64,000 bases of DNA from Lates calcarifer (lineage: Eukaryota; Chordata; Actinopteri; Centropomidae). Every line of letters begins with the position of its first letter. Position 1 is the stretch's first letter. This document shows positions 30,101-43,900 of the stretch, one piece after another. A model generated the notes under the pieces. The model saw only the letters and a list, made by a program, of their open reading frames with translations, had not been told where the DNA came from and made no database searches. The stretch covers positions 16,864,813 to 16,928,812 of the forward strand of contig NC_066833.1 in assembly GCF_001640805.2 (NCBI RefSeq), given 5' to 3'. A program made the translations under genes and the position numbers.

Positions 30101-33100
30101 GTGACCAAATCAAAACATGCATTTTTTTTTTCCCTTTCCATTTTTATACGGTTTCATACAGCACCATTAGTTGGTTGACTGAGCCACAGATGAGCTATGC
30201 TTTACAGAATCCAAATTACACTAGAGCCATTTTTCATCCTGTGGAGCTCTTCACAGGCAAAGAGCCATAGATGGGCTTGTTCACTTTCCTTATTTGTCCT
30301 TGTCTGCTGGAGGCTTGCCGCTGGCTGACATAGCCTGAATTTAAGTGGACATCAATCTCGATAAAGAGGCAGAGCCCAGAGTAATATTACCTCCTCTGAT
30401 TTTTTTAGCTGTTTAGCAAGACAGCGGAAATAAGCATATTCCACATCACAAACTGAAACGTTAACCTCCAATACGAAACAAAATATTGGATCACACTGTG
30501 GTTTCTCAGCATGGGTGTCCTTTAGTTTTACATCTGTATCCAGTGAAGCACAATCTCACATGTTTTTCTTTTAAAAAAAAAAAAAACAAAAAAACTTGGG
30601 ATAGGACATGATGCGTCTATTTGCATGGCTGTGTCGTGATGATAACAAGATTTCCTGCAGCTGGCCAGTGGCCTATCTCAGAGCTGCAAAAGTGATGTAG
30701 GGAAAATTTGGATCAGACTGGCAGCCAGGCCACTGCGGACTGGACTTCATGCACTCTTCAAAATGAGAGTCATTAATTCTCCATGTAGGTAGACTTTTTC
30801 ACACGCGGTGCAGGAGCTTGTCTTCCTCTGGGACAAAGCCATATACCCTGGCCTGACTCAACCCAGTCAGCAGCACTTTTCATTCTCCTGCTCTCTTCTC
30901 TATCTCTTCCTGTCTCTCCTTTGTCTCTGTCTGCTCTCCCCTCAGTTAGGTATGAAGACAAAGTTCCCAGCTCCCTCTGTTTGTCGAGCCAATCTGATAA
31001 GTTGCAGATAAGTCACCATTGTTGGGAAAGATTGCCATCGCCTCTGATGCTGGAGGCATTCTTCTTTTCTCTTATTATGAAATATGAGTTGTTTCCCACT
31101 TGGCTCCCTTGACCTAAATTTTCAGTATGTGCACTTGACAGTTTTTAAGCTTATGCTTGAAATAAATGTGTATTTGTTATAAAGTAAGCAGACATACCTG
31201 AGGCAGCTGAATGAATTTACATCATAATCAGATTAAACAGCAAGGTGTACAGCAATGCAGCGTTCGAAATTATTTTCAAGAACTACAAGATGAAAAGAAA
31301 ACATTCAGCCTTAATTGTAGTTTAGTGTCAACAAAAACATTATTGCAACTTATCAGCATAAACGCCAATAAACAAGTAGTAATAATTGTTTTTTTCATTT
31401 GATTTCTTAGCTGGTGAAGGCGTCATCCACACTTCCACTACATGGTTGCATGGTGGTGCGACTGAAGTGCTACTGTGGAAAACCATTTGGTACTGACATA
31501 TAGTAGTCTGTATTTTAAAATCTCAGCAAGCATCGCAGGATATTTGCAATCCACAGTGTAAACAAACAGAAGTGCTCTTCAAAGGCTCAGACTTCGACAT
31601 AATTGGAAAGGAAATGGAGCCAGAGTTGAGCTAATGTTTCTCAGCTCTTTTCCTCCGCCATTAGTGAGCTCAGGTCCCAGAAGAATGAAAAGCTGGACAG
31701 GTCTGCTATCAAAGAGCTTTTTTTTTTTTTTTTTTTTTAAATGTACAGTAGGCTTTGTGTCTCCTGTTTTCTCTTTCAGTCTTTGCCTACCTTTCACTGT
31801 GTTTTTACACAGTTTCAGTCACTGCTCTGTGTCTTTAGAAACTGTACCATTCTCTTGTGGTGGGTGGGGTCATGGGAGCAGCAAGCCAAAACAAAATATA
31901 AAAAATAGCCACAGATGTTCAAAAAAAAAAAAAAACCCAGTGAGCTGCCTACTACATTTTAGTGCAGATTAAGGCACTCACGAACATGTAAGATGTCATT
32001 GTTGCTGTAGTCTCCGAATGACAGGATGACCTTATTTAGTAAGGAGGTAATTGTAGAGTCATTATGACAGCCTGCTGGTGAGGTCCTCTCCTGGGAGGTC
32101 TGTGGATGGAGAAACGTCTCCTGACAGACTGTCTAAGTACTGTCTCCAGGTCTGGACCTTGCACAATTATGAGTTAGTGGTTTGGTGATGTCCAACTCCC
32201 TGTGGCATCTCATTCAAATCCTGAACTGCCATTACAAAGACTTTGGCACATTATCATATAGACCCTGTGGGGGTTTCATGGCAATATCAATTAACTCAGT
32301 TAGTCTCTAAATGTTTGCTTAACTACTTTGAGCCAGTGTGAAATCTGAACCATTAGTGTGGTAAATCTTAAATATTTTGAATGCAAAGTGCTGTTTTTTT
32401 TTTTTTTTTTAGGTCAGTGTTAATTGAAAGTGATGAAAACAAATAGGCTCTGTGGAGATGATAGTGGAAAGCTTCTCATGTTCAACACCGCCTTCTGGCT
32501 TGTGTCCATACAGTGATATTAATGAGCCATTGACCTTTTAGTATTCATTGCCCGCAGCAGATGTAAATAAGTGCTTGGCTTTCTAAACTTCTATTAAATC
32601 TATGACTCATCAGCGCTATTCATGGTGCGCGGCGTAACAAAATTTGTTGACTTGATTAAATTGATCTACATAAAAATTGAATTTGCCCCAAGAAAGATTC
32701 ATGCTTCATAAGTGTGTGTTGGTGGACTTTGATGCGGATGCGGAGGTAATTGACAATAGTGTGTAGTAATCAGAAGCCAAGACACAATAGTTTGCAGTTT
32801 GAAACTATGACCTCCCCTGAAAGGTTGCATAAAATTATTATTGCTATCTTCATTATTGTTTTTTTATTAATTGATTGATTGTACACTCTTTTAAATGTCA
32901 GAAAATTGTGAAAAATGGCCATCGGTCTAAAAAGCAAACATATGCAATTTACAGTGATATAAAACCGAGAAATCTAGCAAATCCTCACATTTCAGAGCCT
33001 GGAACTACCTGAAATATTACTTAGACATTTATAAAATGTTGTAAATCTTTCTTCTGATTGTTATAGTATAAATATAGCATTTGCCTTTGTCTTTTTTCTT

Positions 33101-35403
33101 GCTTCAAGGGGAAGCAGACAGAGCAACTTCAGAAGAAAGAAACATATTTACCAGTTTGACAACTTATGCACTGTGTTTTGGAAATCATTTCAAATGGAAA
33201 ACACACATGAACAAACAAACAAAATAAACAAAAAAACTCCAAGTAATTAAGTAAAACAGAAGGAGGTGCACAAAATAAAAGTAAATATTGATGCACTGCA
33301 AATGCACTCAACTGAACTCAGCTGCAGCACAATAGAAAGATATCTGGGGACATGGGTGGAATCCTATTTGCTTGCTTTTATGATTGTGTTTTCCACAATT
33401 GCAGTGAATTTCTAAATCTGCAATCAAACTGGTGAATGTGGTTTCTCTGTTTAGTTGTATTTCTGTAAGTTTCAGTGCACAGTGTTCTCTCTAGTGCTGC
33501 TAATACTGGACCCTGCCACATCACACACGACGGGAATGCATCACTAAGCATTTGAACGGGACCACATAGTACATCTTACTAAAAATATTGACTGAAAATA
33601 TACTGAGATGGTTAGTTACATTCCAATCCGACTAATTTTCCAAGTAGATTAAAATCACAGCATTGAGTATTTCAAAAACTTAATAAACATTGCTATATTG
33701 AAGGTTGTTTTTGTATGTAAATGCTTGATCATTTATAGATAAAAGAAAAAAAACAATTTCTTCAACTGAATGTGTGTCTGTTTGCACCTCTTCCTCCACC
33801 TTCCAACACAACACCTTTTTTACCACTGTTGTGACAGATGCCATGCTGCTGGTGGCGCAGAGGTTGGAGGGACCTTTCAACATTGAATCTGTCATGGAGC
33901 CTATTGATGTCAAGATTTCAGAGGCCATCATGAATATGCAAGATAACAGTGCCCAGGTCTCCTACAGGGTATGTCAATTAAGTTCATTCCCCAGAGAACA
34001 AAAGTAACACCTCAAACAGATTGTTGAAGTCCAACTGTTCCCAAACTGAAGAGTGAGTAAGAGGGGAGCTTGCAGTAAGTCATACTGGGCTGTGTCTAAG
34101 GTGTGCAGTACAACACGTTCTAATTATGTCCAAGTTTAGGTCTTGTATTTGAATTATATGTTTCAGTTTGGTCAGAAAATCTTAGTTCAGCTAACAGTAG
34201 TTAATGTGTTTCCTGTGTTTTACTGCATTTTTCTTTGCCCACAAAATTGTAGTCAGAAAGAAAAAAAATGTAGGTGGTTGTGAAGAATTTTCTCTGCCCA
34301 CACACTTTTGGATGCCAGTTTTCATTCAAAGCTAAATGCTCTATTGGCTTTCCCATGCAACAGATGCAGTTTTGTTTATGGTTTAAGTATATGTGGTGTT
34401 TTCCCAAATGCCTGTAAAAACTAAACTCTATCATCTTAAATAGCATTGGTCACAGCTCCTAGCTGAGACACCTATCAACATGGTTACCTCAACTTGACGT
34501 AAAGCACTGTCACGCCGGTAATGTGGGGAGAATGCTTCACAAGACCTTAACAAAACAGCATGTTTTCCCTATTTTCCGCATCCAAAGTAATTTAAACCCC
34601 TGACAATTGGGTGCCCATGTTTTTGTAATTGCAGGTTTTTCAAGGCTGTGGGCAGCCAAAACCCGCAGGAATGACTAGGTCTACTCGTGGTGTTTCGGAT
34701 GTGTTCAACGCCCGCTTCAGGCCATACAGCCCAGAGGAGCGGCCTACCACTGCGGCTGGCACAAGCCTAGACAGACTGGTAAGGAGACAGAGCCAATGCT
34801 GCTATTTTCAGGCAAGACACTGCCTCAGTGTAAACATCGTTTGTCTTTCTGACTTGACACTGTTGATTAAAGCTGGTGATTTGCCATCGTAAGCCCCTGG
34901 AGCCGGAAATTAATTCTTTGTACTTGTCCTCCATTCAGGCCCTTTTATTGATTTGCGTTTGTTAACGAATCAACAGCTTTACCCCAAGAGGGCAGTGAAA
35001 GGTGTGGTGCACTGCGTTCAGTGCCCTTCTCGTCTCTGTGTACTTCGACAACAGAAAAGAAGGGGATGAAAGAAGATAGATGGATAGATTTTGCAAGGCT
35101 GACCATATCAATTGTTTGCTGTAGAGCACACCTTTATTTTCTATCAGATTAGCTGTATGTTTGTTGGATCGGATCTTGATACATGGATTTCCATCTCAAA
35201 CAACCTTGAAACCTAAAATGCTGCATCAGGGTAAAGGTTAACATGGAGCTGACAGTCCAATTCAGCTGAGAGACAGTTCTCATCATGGATTACCTTTGCC
35301 ACAGTGCCCTTCCTCTCTCCCCTCTAGCCCTTTTCAACACTGGATCTTTTCAAATTGTATCTCAGTTATGTTGGAATTTAGAGCTCCTTATACCACAAAC
35401 CAG

Positions 35404-35434
<31 letters not shown>

Positions 35435-38400
35435 GGCCCTTGAAAAGTGTCAGATTTATTAAATCAGTTTAGGCCTCCCACAGTGCTTAAAACATGCTTA
35501 ATCAAATGTCTTGGTGCTTTTTGTCAGGTTAATAATAGGTTATTTATATTTAGTTAATCAAAACGTAATTAGAAAAGCAGCAGTTTTTTTCTCCATTTGC
35601 CTCTTGGAATCTGACAACAATAAATGAGTTATTTGTTTTATTCAATACTAATTATGTATTTGCCTGAATCAAATTCATTCTCCACATGTTTCTGATGTCT
35701 TACATACAGTAGTTGCCTTTTTAGCTTTGTATGTCCATCAACGATTTCTTCCACCTACACTGAATTAATTAAGACTTTCTGTTTTCCTGCCTTTATGCTG
35801 CAAACCAGAGGATTGTTTGGAATGCGATGCAACACAGTGTAAGGTTCAACATTTTTTATACTAATTTCAGTCTTTTTTTAAATAGGACTATTGCCTGGTA
35901 TTGTTTTATATATTGTGACAAGAAGCAGAAATGTTGTGTTAATGTTGTGTGGGTGGGGATGTATAGAATCTAAGTATTACAGAGACTCACAGTAAACCAG
36001 CATTGTGACCCGATAATCCCAGTGGTATGCAGAAGCTGTTGTTTCAAGTGTCACTGAATTTTCATCTCACATGGGATTCAGCGTCACATGTTGTCTTTGA
36101 ATTTGCCACTGAGGAGCATTTTTTCGTTAATTTATCAGGGGTTTTAATGCAGGAACTGTTCAGAGGTCAGTAATGACCACTGTACTGTGTTATGGCATCA
36201 GAGTATCAGCTGTTAAGCATGGTATTTTACAGTCAAGCTGTTAACTCCAAAGGGATTGTTGAACACATGCCATGGTGTCCTCAGCTAGTGAGGATTTCTC
36301 TCTGGAGATCCAGCAGGAACCTTCGTCAGCCACCATATCTATTCCAGACACATTCCAGTCCAAGACCCTGATTGCCATAGCTAATAGAGTCAACTCCTCA
36401 AGGAAGCCAAGCAATCAGCAGGTGACCTGTGCCTTCAGAGCTGGCAGAGGAGAACTGTTAAAAGCTAGTGGGGGAGTGTTGCAGCCAGCATCTGCTAATG
36501 GTACAGTGACGTAGGGGCTCCAGACTATGGATGAATACTTTGCCAATTAGCCTGCTTAGAGAATCCTACTAAATGGACCTCAGTGGCAGGATCTTATTTT
36601 TGACTCGCAATAATAGAAAATACAGTGTGAATGCTGCAACCTGAATGGACAAAGCAAAGCTTAAAAAGGTTGATAACACAGATGAAATGAAGAAGAAAGT
36701 TGAAAGCCAAAAGTAATTTCTGAAGCAATGCTTAAAATTCAATAGCAATAGCTGAATATATGAATAGCAGAAAAAGCAAAACAGTATAAACAGCAAAAAG
36801 TAAAATTTCACATTGCTTCATTGACCAGAGGAGCCTGAGATCAAACCGCCAACCTTCTGATCTGATCTTAGGAAAATGGGCATATATATATAGATCTCTC
36901 CAGTACACTCCATTAAAAATAATGCTTTTTTGTTGAGATGTTAGTATTTTCTGTTAGCATGCTGCAGCATGCTTCAGCATTCATACTAATAATAATTTCA
37001 TTATCACAGCCACAGGAAGCTGCACATCGTAACCTTTCTGTAATACAAAAGGTTTTTAATCAATCCCTTGGCTCCATGCAGGCTCACATCCATCTTTCAG
37101 CTGCAGTCATGTTTCAGCTGAGACTCAAAATGTGACTTTCCATAGATTCAGGAATTTCAGTAGGCTCGATGTTTGAATGATTTTTGGAATATGCCATTTC
37201 AAGTAAGAAACTAGCAACAACATGCATATCGAGCTGTACTAACTCATAGCCACAAACCAAGCTATAAACTCAATACTGACATTTAACTTGTAAGTAATTT
37301 GGAGTAGTGTTGCAACAAACTTCTTTTAGCTCAGCTGTCTGCTGCAATAGAAAAGTGATGTGAGAGAGGTGAACAAAAACAGTGACTCTGTGGGCCAGAA
37401 AACCAAAACAATGAGTTGAAACATGCTGAACTGAAGAGTCAGGTGATAAATTGGTCGGTCAGTTCATCACTTTGAGCAACCTCTTTCACATACAAGTAGT
37501 CATATGGTCCATTAATATAAAAGTGTTTATTTTTATGTGATTATAGTTTGTTTAATATATATACTGATTTTAATTATATATGTTTATGTGTAAAGTGACA
37601 CAGCATATGGCAACCACCACAGCTGACTTTTGAACCCATTGTTGAAATACTCTACCTCTAACTGCAACCTTTAGCTGCCACCTATTAATACAGTATAGGC
37701 TATAATAACTTGACTATTGCCAATGGTAAGATGTGTTTTCATAGTGACAAGTTTGTAGTACCTCAGGATTAGGTTTCTGATAATGAGCTGTGAACATAAC
37801 TGTTAAATACAGTAGACACTGCCAGACTGAAGCAGCACAGCATCTGTAAACATGAGAAGATGAACCTTACTGAGTTAGGATGACATGATGTCCTGGCGGT
37901 TGTGTGGTCAACCGTGCAACCACACTGTTCCCAGCTCCATTCTAGTTGTGAACCTTTGTATAACATTATCACCTGCTCTTCCTTTATGTATTTCCTGTCT
38001 CTTCATATTGTTGTCAGATGCATTAATATGTTTAATCCCATAAATGAAAACTGACTACACATACAGTGCTTATGTAGGTTTTGATTATACTGTAAATGAA
38101 ACAGCCACAGTATTAGTCAGAATTTAGTATTCTCTGTTAAAGATGGCAAAAGTTTGCAGTGGTTTGTTCAGCTAATACTGAATTGTTGAGCTCATATGTT
38201 TTGGATATTGCACACATCTGCTGTGTCCTGCAGCTTACCTCCAGCTGTCAAACAGCCAACAGTATAACACAGTTTGTTAACACGCAGTAAGCAAGGAAAG
38301 GTATGGCAAGGACACGCAGAAAACTGCCCTGAAACTGCATGAGTTACAACCTTACATTTATACATTTCTACCTTGTAAAAAGTTATATAATTTCTGAAGT

Positions 38401-40868
38401 GTTGACATTGCAGCCTTTAACAGTCATTGTACTGGTGGTGAAAAAATATGTGTCATTACTGACACTCTAAACACACACAGTACCATGTGTGATGATCTTA
38501 TTAAAAGAAACTTCCACTATGCAAAACATTCTGTGAAAAAAGCAGAGTGAATAGAAAAAGTACCTTTACCGTTCTAAAAAGCAATTCTTTTTTTTTTCTT
38601 TTTTTTGTTTTTAGAGACAATGTTTGGATTTGCTATAGAAGATGTAATACAATGAGTCAGGAAACAAGGCCACTTAACTAAATAAAATCAGTTAAGGTCA
38701 CAAGACAGTCTGCATCATTACTGCCACATGAGTTTGGTCGTAATTCTTTGTCACGGACCAACCCAATGTAGTAACTGATACATTTGAAGCAATGAATTAG
38801 GCATTGTTATTTATGAACCCGGTTCTTGCCTCCTCCCTTAAATATGGAAATGCTGCAGTGCCTCAATAGGTTCATTTAACCTTTTCAAAAGGGTCTTGGG
38901 TATTGAACTAATATTTCTTCAGTGTTTTGAAGATAGAGCTGTCAGTCTGCAACTGATGCGACTGGAAAGTTTGGTCACGGTTCTCAGTTCTCAAACCCAG
39001 CATGAACAAAACACACAATATCAAACACAGGTTTTGTTCAGCAGCAGCTCTTTGGAGGCTCGGTACGCCTGAGAAATGTCATAAAAACACAGTAACACAG
39101 TGACTTTGGTTTTACCTGAAGCTTTCTGTCAATGTGCATGTCTTAATTGAAACTGCTCCCCAATGTCTTTGGTTTTTTTGGTTTGTTTGTTTGTTTATTT
39201 GTTTTTTTCCAGGTCTCTGTGCTGTACATTAGGGATACTTGTAAAGGTTCCAGTCTCGTCTAGCCGCTTCCTAGTACCATCATTAATGTGACAGCATTTA
39301 TGTGTTTATCCTCCAGCAGGGACAGGGTTCTCTGTTAGAGCACACGTTTGTTGTCCCGCGCACTGTCCTCGTTTACATTCTGGCACAGGATAATTACCCG
39401 TGACAGTGACACTGCTCAGCCTTCTGAAAGCTGACAATAGTTAAAAGTGTCCTTTGATAAGAACTTCTTGTCTGGATTTACCGCTAAGTTTGTGAGTCAA
39501 AGAATGTGCAAGGGATGGCAGGGAGTGCCTGCATTCATTTCTTCTGTTGCCTATGTAGGAGCGGGCCCACCTCCAGCTCAATGAGCCATGACTGTTTAAT
39601 TGCCTGACATTCTGTCAGAGCACACACCCTCAAAGCTCTGAGAGAAATGGAGATTTTAAAGTCCAAAGAGGGGATGAAGGCACAACAGACTGTCGTGCTC
39701 AGGGGCACATTAAAGATAAGAGGTGGTGCTTTTAATCTGACATTTGTAACAAGTTTTGTGCAGTTCAATTTAGAGTAGTTTTATTGGTCCTCTTTGTCAC
39801 CCTTGTGTAATACATGGTTCATATTTTATCAGTATAGCACTATAAACAACAAGAGCCAGACACAAACAAGACTGGGCTGTAGAAAGAGCCCGTAGGGAAT
39901 AATATTTGTCAAAAATTAATCTTCTGATCAGTGACTTTGTGTCTGTAAATAAAATGCGTAAATACCTTTTTACATAGCTTTCAGAAGATATTCAGATAAT
40001 ATTCAAATTATTTAAATTATTATGGCATCAATAGCAACTTCAAGGTTATTCATGTCAGTGCTCCTATTACTAATAAATGAAACTGGATTTAGCATTGGAC
40101 AGCTCTACCATTCTTAATGAATTCAGAAAACTCTTTTTGTTAAAAAAAACAAAAAACAGCAAGGTCAGTTAATCTATGTATAATATATAAGATACATTGA
40201 GGTTTTCATTCAGAAATATCTGGGATTTCTGGAATTTTTACAGAACAAAATTGATTTAGACATTTAAAAAAAAACATTTTCAGATTAGTCACAAGAAGAC
40301 ACAAGTTTGACTCAGTTCACATTAAACAAGATCTTTTTGCAACAAGTACTTTCCAAAAAATGCTTCCAGACAATAGCATAGAAAATGAGGTTGTGATTAT
40401 TGACTAAACACAATAGTTTCTGTTTACATTTCCTCAAATCAAAATTCCACCTGTCTCCTAATATTTTAAATCAGCAATGATATTTTTGTTTTTCTGTGCA
40501 CACAAACATGATAGAAGGCTGAACGTTGTGACAATACAAATTAAATGTAAAAGCTATACTTTTAAACAAATTATAGCTCCCCTTTCATCTGTGCAAACAT
40601 AATTTACTCTGGATTTTCTCTCCTTTCTGTTTTTCTGCCTGTCTCACCCTATCACACTCTTTTTGTACTGTTGGATAAAGTACACATTTTTGAATGACCA
40701 GTCTGCCGGCATATACCCCCCACTTAGTCTAAGCCCACCACAACACCTCCTGATCCCTGCTTGAAACAGAAAAAACACTCAAAAAATATTGAGGAAATTA
40801 CTCAGGCAAACCGCTGGACACATTCACAATGGTTTCTAAGCTTGGGTCTCAAGGTAAATAGGAGGGGT

Positions 40869-40925
<57 letters not shown>

Positions 40926-43900
40926 TTCTCTTTTCACAAGTTAAACTGCTGGAACCAAGATTTCCATTCTCAGTGTATGCGGTGATTTAAAGTTTCTGCA
41001 TCACACTAAGCTAAATATTTGACTGTGTCTGGTGTCCAAACTAGTAAACGCAGTTTTAAGGTGAACACAAAGAGAGTTTCCTCTTTCAGCCTTTTAGTGT
41101 CAAACTCGCATACATAACCTGGGACAGTGAAGGTCAAACATCCAAGTGAAGTAACAATAAGCAAGACACATTTTTCAGTGGAGGGGCAAAGACCTAAAAG
41201 CCACAACATTACATTACCTTGACATTAGATCAAGGACAATTTGTTGTGCATTATATCCTCAGGTCTGTTGCGCTTTATATCTTGCCCATGTGCATTCAGT
41301 AGTTGGAAGACAGTCAAGTCAGAAAACAGTCATTGGAGTCCTCTCGGTTTGCCCTCTCAATAAGAAAAGGATGGCAGCACAATGGATCAATGTTTAGAGT
41401 TGCTGCCTTGCAGCAAGAAAGTTTTATGCTTGAGTCTCGGTTTTCCCCATGTTTCCATTTGTGTTTTTTTTTTTCCCTCCAGTTTCCTACCACCAAGTCA
41501 ATAAACTGCTGTTAGGTGTGACTGTGGGTTTGTCTTTGTTTGTTAGCTATGTAACAGGCCAGTGATCTGCTAAAGGGTTGTCCTTGCTTTTAGCCAATAC
41601 ATGGGCACCAGCCTTCCATGGCTAGGAGAAACAGCAATTGTATTCTTTGTTCACTTTCATGTTAAGATGAATTATTCATTCATACAGTTAGTACATGGAT
41701 AACTTGTAATAGTATAACATTAAGTAAAACTGAATATTCATGCACACAATCTCTTTTTTCTCTCTCTCTTATTCTTTGCCATGTTCAGTAGGAAACACTG
41801 AGTAAAACATCCGTGTGTGGTTTGTGAAGTCAGTTGTCAGGAAAAAGGAACAACCACTCCTTTCCCAAAATCTTGACCCTGGCATTATATTTCTGCAGTC
41901 CAGGAACATGTCAAGCCACTGAAACATTCTTGTTTTGGATACAGCTTAATGGAAGTAAAGTGGGCCTATCCACAGCTCCATTCTCTGAGTTGTTGTATGT
42001 ACTGACTTTTGCCCAGGCCATGCAATTATGGAGATTCCACAGATTCTAACATAACTCAAATGTTTTTTCTAAGACCACACAAAAATAAATAGTCTAGGAG
42101 TGCATATGTGGCGTGATACTTCAGGGCATTGTTTGACGATAAATTTAACAATTCCCTGAGTTAGACTTGGAACTCAAGCGTAAATATTTGACTGTTAAAA
42201 TTAAAGCCTGACAAATTCAGAATATACCATTAAATGTAAATTACCCCTTCTGCACAACTTGTGAATGGCTTTAAACAGATTTGGTCTGAGTAGTTCTGTG
42301 TGCAACCCAAACACTTAATTGATTTATTACCAGAGAACTGCCTGATGGGTATTATGAAGGTCACAGAACTCTCAAATTTTCATCACCTGTGTAGTATACA
42401 CTATATCATACTCCTAGTGGTTTTTGCCATTTGTTTTGGATACAAACAAAACATTACCAGAGCAGACATGATGTTAAGGCACAATTTTCTCAGTTTACCG
42501 CTGTGTTTACTGTAAGTCAGCTAGAAGAGAAAGTGAGAGTTTGCAAGACTTCGCCCAGTCCCCCCTCATATTGTGCACTGTTATTGGAATGTACTATAGC
42601 TCTGAGTAGTGCAGGACCACCTATCTGTTGTTAGCAAAATGCAGTTAGGCGCTTTTAAGCATTCTATAACATTTTGTCTTATTTATCTGTAGTCTCTAAG
42701 GATCTAAAGTCCTTGCTTTCAACTACAGTGAACAATTGTAGGTCGTTTGCAATGAAGTTGCAATTTATTTCTTTAGCTTGTACACTGGTTTATGGAAGAG
42801 TGGCAGTTCTATTTGGTCCAGTGTCCATTTCTTCAGTGCGTCCTTTTCCTCTGTCATATCTTTATGGTGAGAGTGGGGATGCCTGCTTATGTTGGTTGTG
42901 CTAGCTCTTGTGTTGGACATCCTTATCTTGCACAACTTATAGATAGGCTTTGTCTTGTCAGCAGTTCTTTCATTACTTTCTCCACATTTTACAGGAAAGC
43001 TGCAACACTCCGCTGCAGGTGGAGTTTTTTTCTGTCTCCGTATTACTAGCGTTGCCTCTTGCTGCTGCCATTTTTGAAGAGTGTAGGTCCCAGGAGTCTG
43101 CTTTGTATAACAGAGGCAACGGCATAAGTACAAAGTATGGAACATGCTCTGTTATAATAATGGCAATTTAAAAGTAGTTGATATAACAAGACCACACAAT
43201 ACATACTATGAGACCTACTGATGCTGATGATATTTTTGTATCGTGATATATCAAATTTTGAAACATTTTCCCTTCCCTCCTATAGAGGAACTGAAATGTA
43301 AAGAACTTCCACGTTGGTTCATTTGATCATAAAATTAGACAGATTATAATCTCTGAATGCTAATTAGAACAAGAGACAGCAGTATTAAGCAGTAGACCTT
43401 CAAGGCTCCAGTCAGGGGAAGATGCTGCATTATTTATGTTGTTAATAAATTATCTGTATTTAGCTCACTTTTTGGTCTGTAGATGACCGTCTGCAGTTCA
43501 ATTAGTGTAAATGGACAATGTAGCCCTGGATGGGGAAAGGAGAGCCCCGAGAGGTGACATATTGTTACTACCCTGTTAACTCAGGAGACTGTCCTCCTTT
43601 TAAAAAAAATGACCTCCTAGGTCATCTGTACCAGCAGCTTATCACAATCCATAGTTACTTTTTTATTGTTAGGACCTCTAGCAGCTGGAGTAATGATGAA
43701 GGGAGCAAAAGAGGAAGTCAACTGATGTAGTCTATTGAGATGACAAAGTCATGTTAGGAGGAGGTTGCGGTGGATGGATGGGTTGACAATACACAGGACT
43801 GCCACAGAGGAGACCACTGTTTGTTTCCAATGTGAAACCGATAGTCAACATTGTTTCTTTGATCCATGACCATCCCACAACCTTAACCACATGTTTATTA

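Larger units (their letters stand above)
19892..33837 (+). other. gpc6: gpc6 intron 4 (13946 bp)
   Basis: Bounded by GTATGT and CAG. It contains repeat copies near 23085-23290 (- strand), 29395-29720 and 32855-33030, homopolymer runs (A26 at 27079-27104, long T runs near 29935, 31720 and 32395) and a three-unit 8-bp tandem at 22848-22871. No gene or RNA gene is supported. Confidence 0.85.

Noticed and set aside
36272..36514. 80-codon open frame in intron 6 with balanced amino acid composition
   Set aside because: It looked protein-like, but there is no family match and no flanking exon signals in register with gpc6.
40761..40985. Open frame with a long Tyr-Ile repeat
   Set aside because: It is translated TA microsatellite, not a protein.
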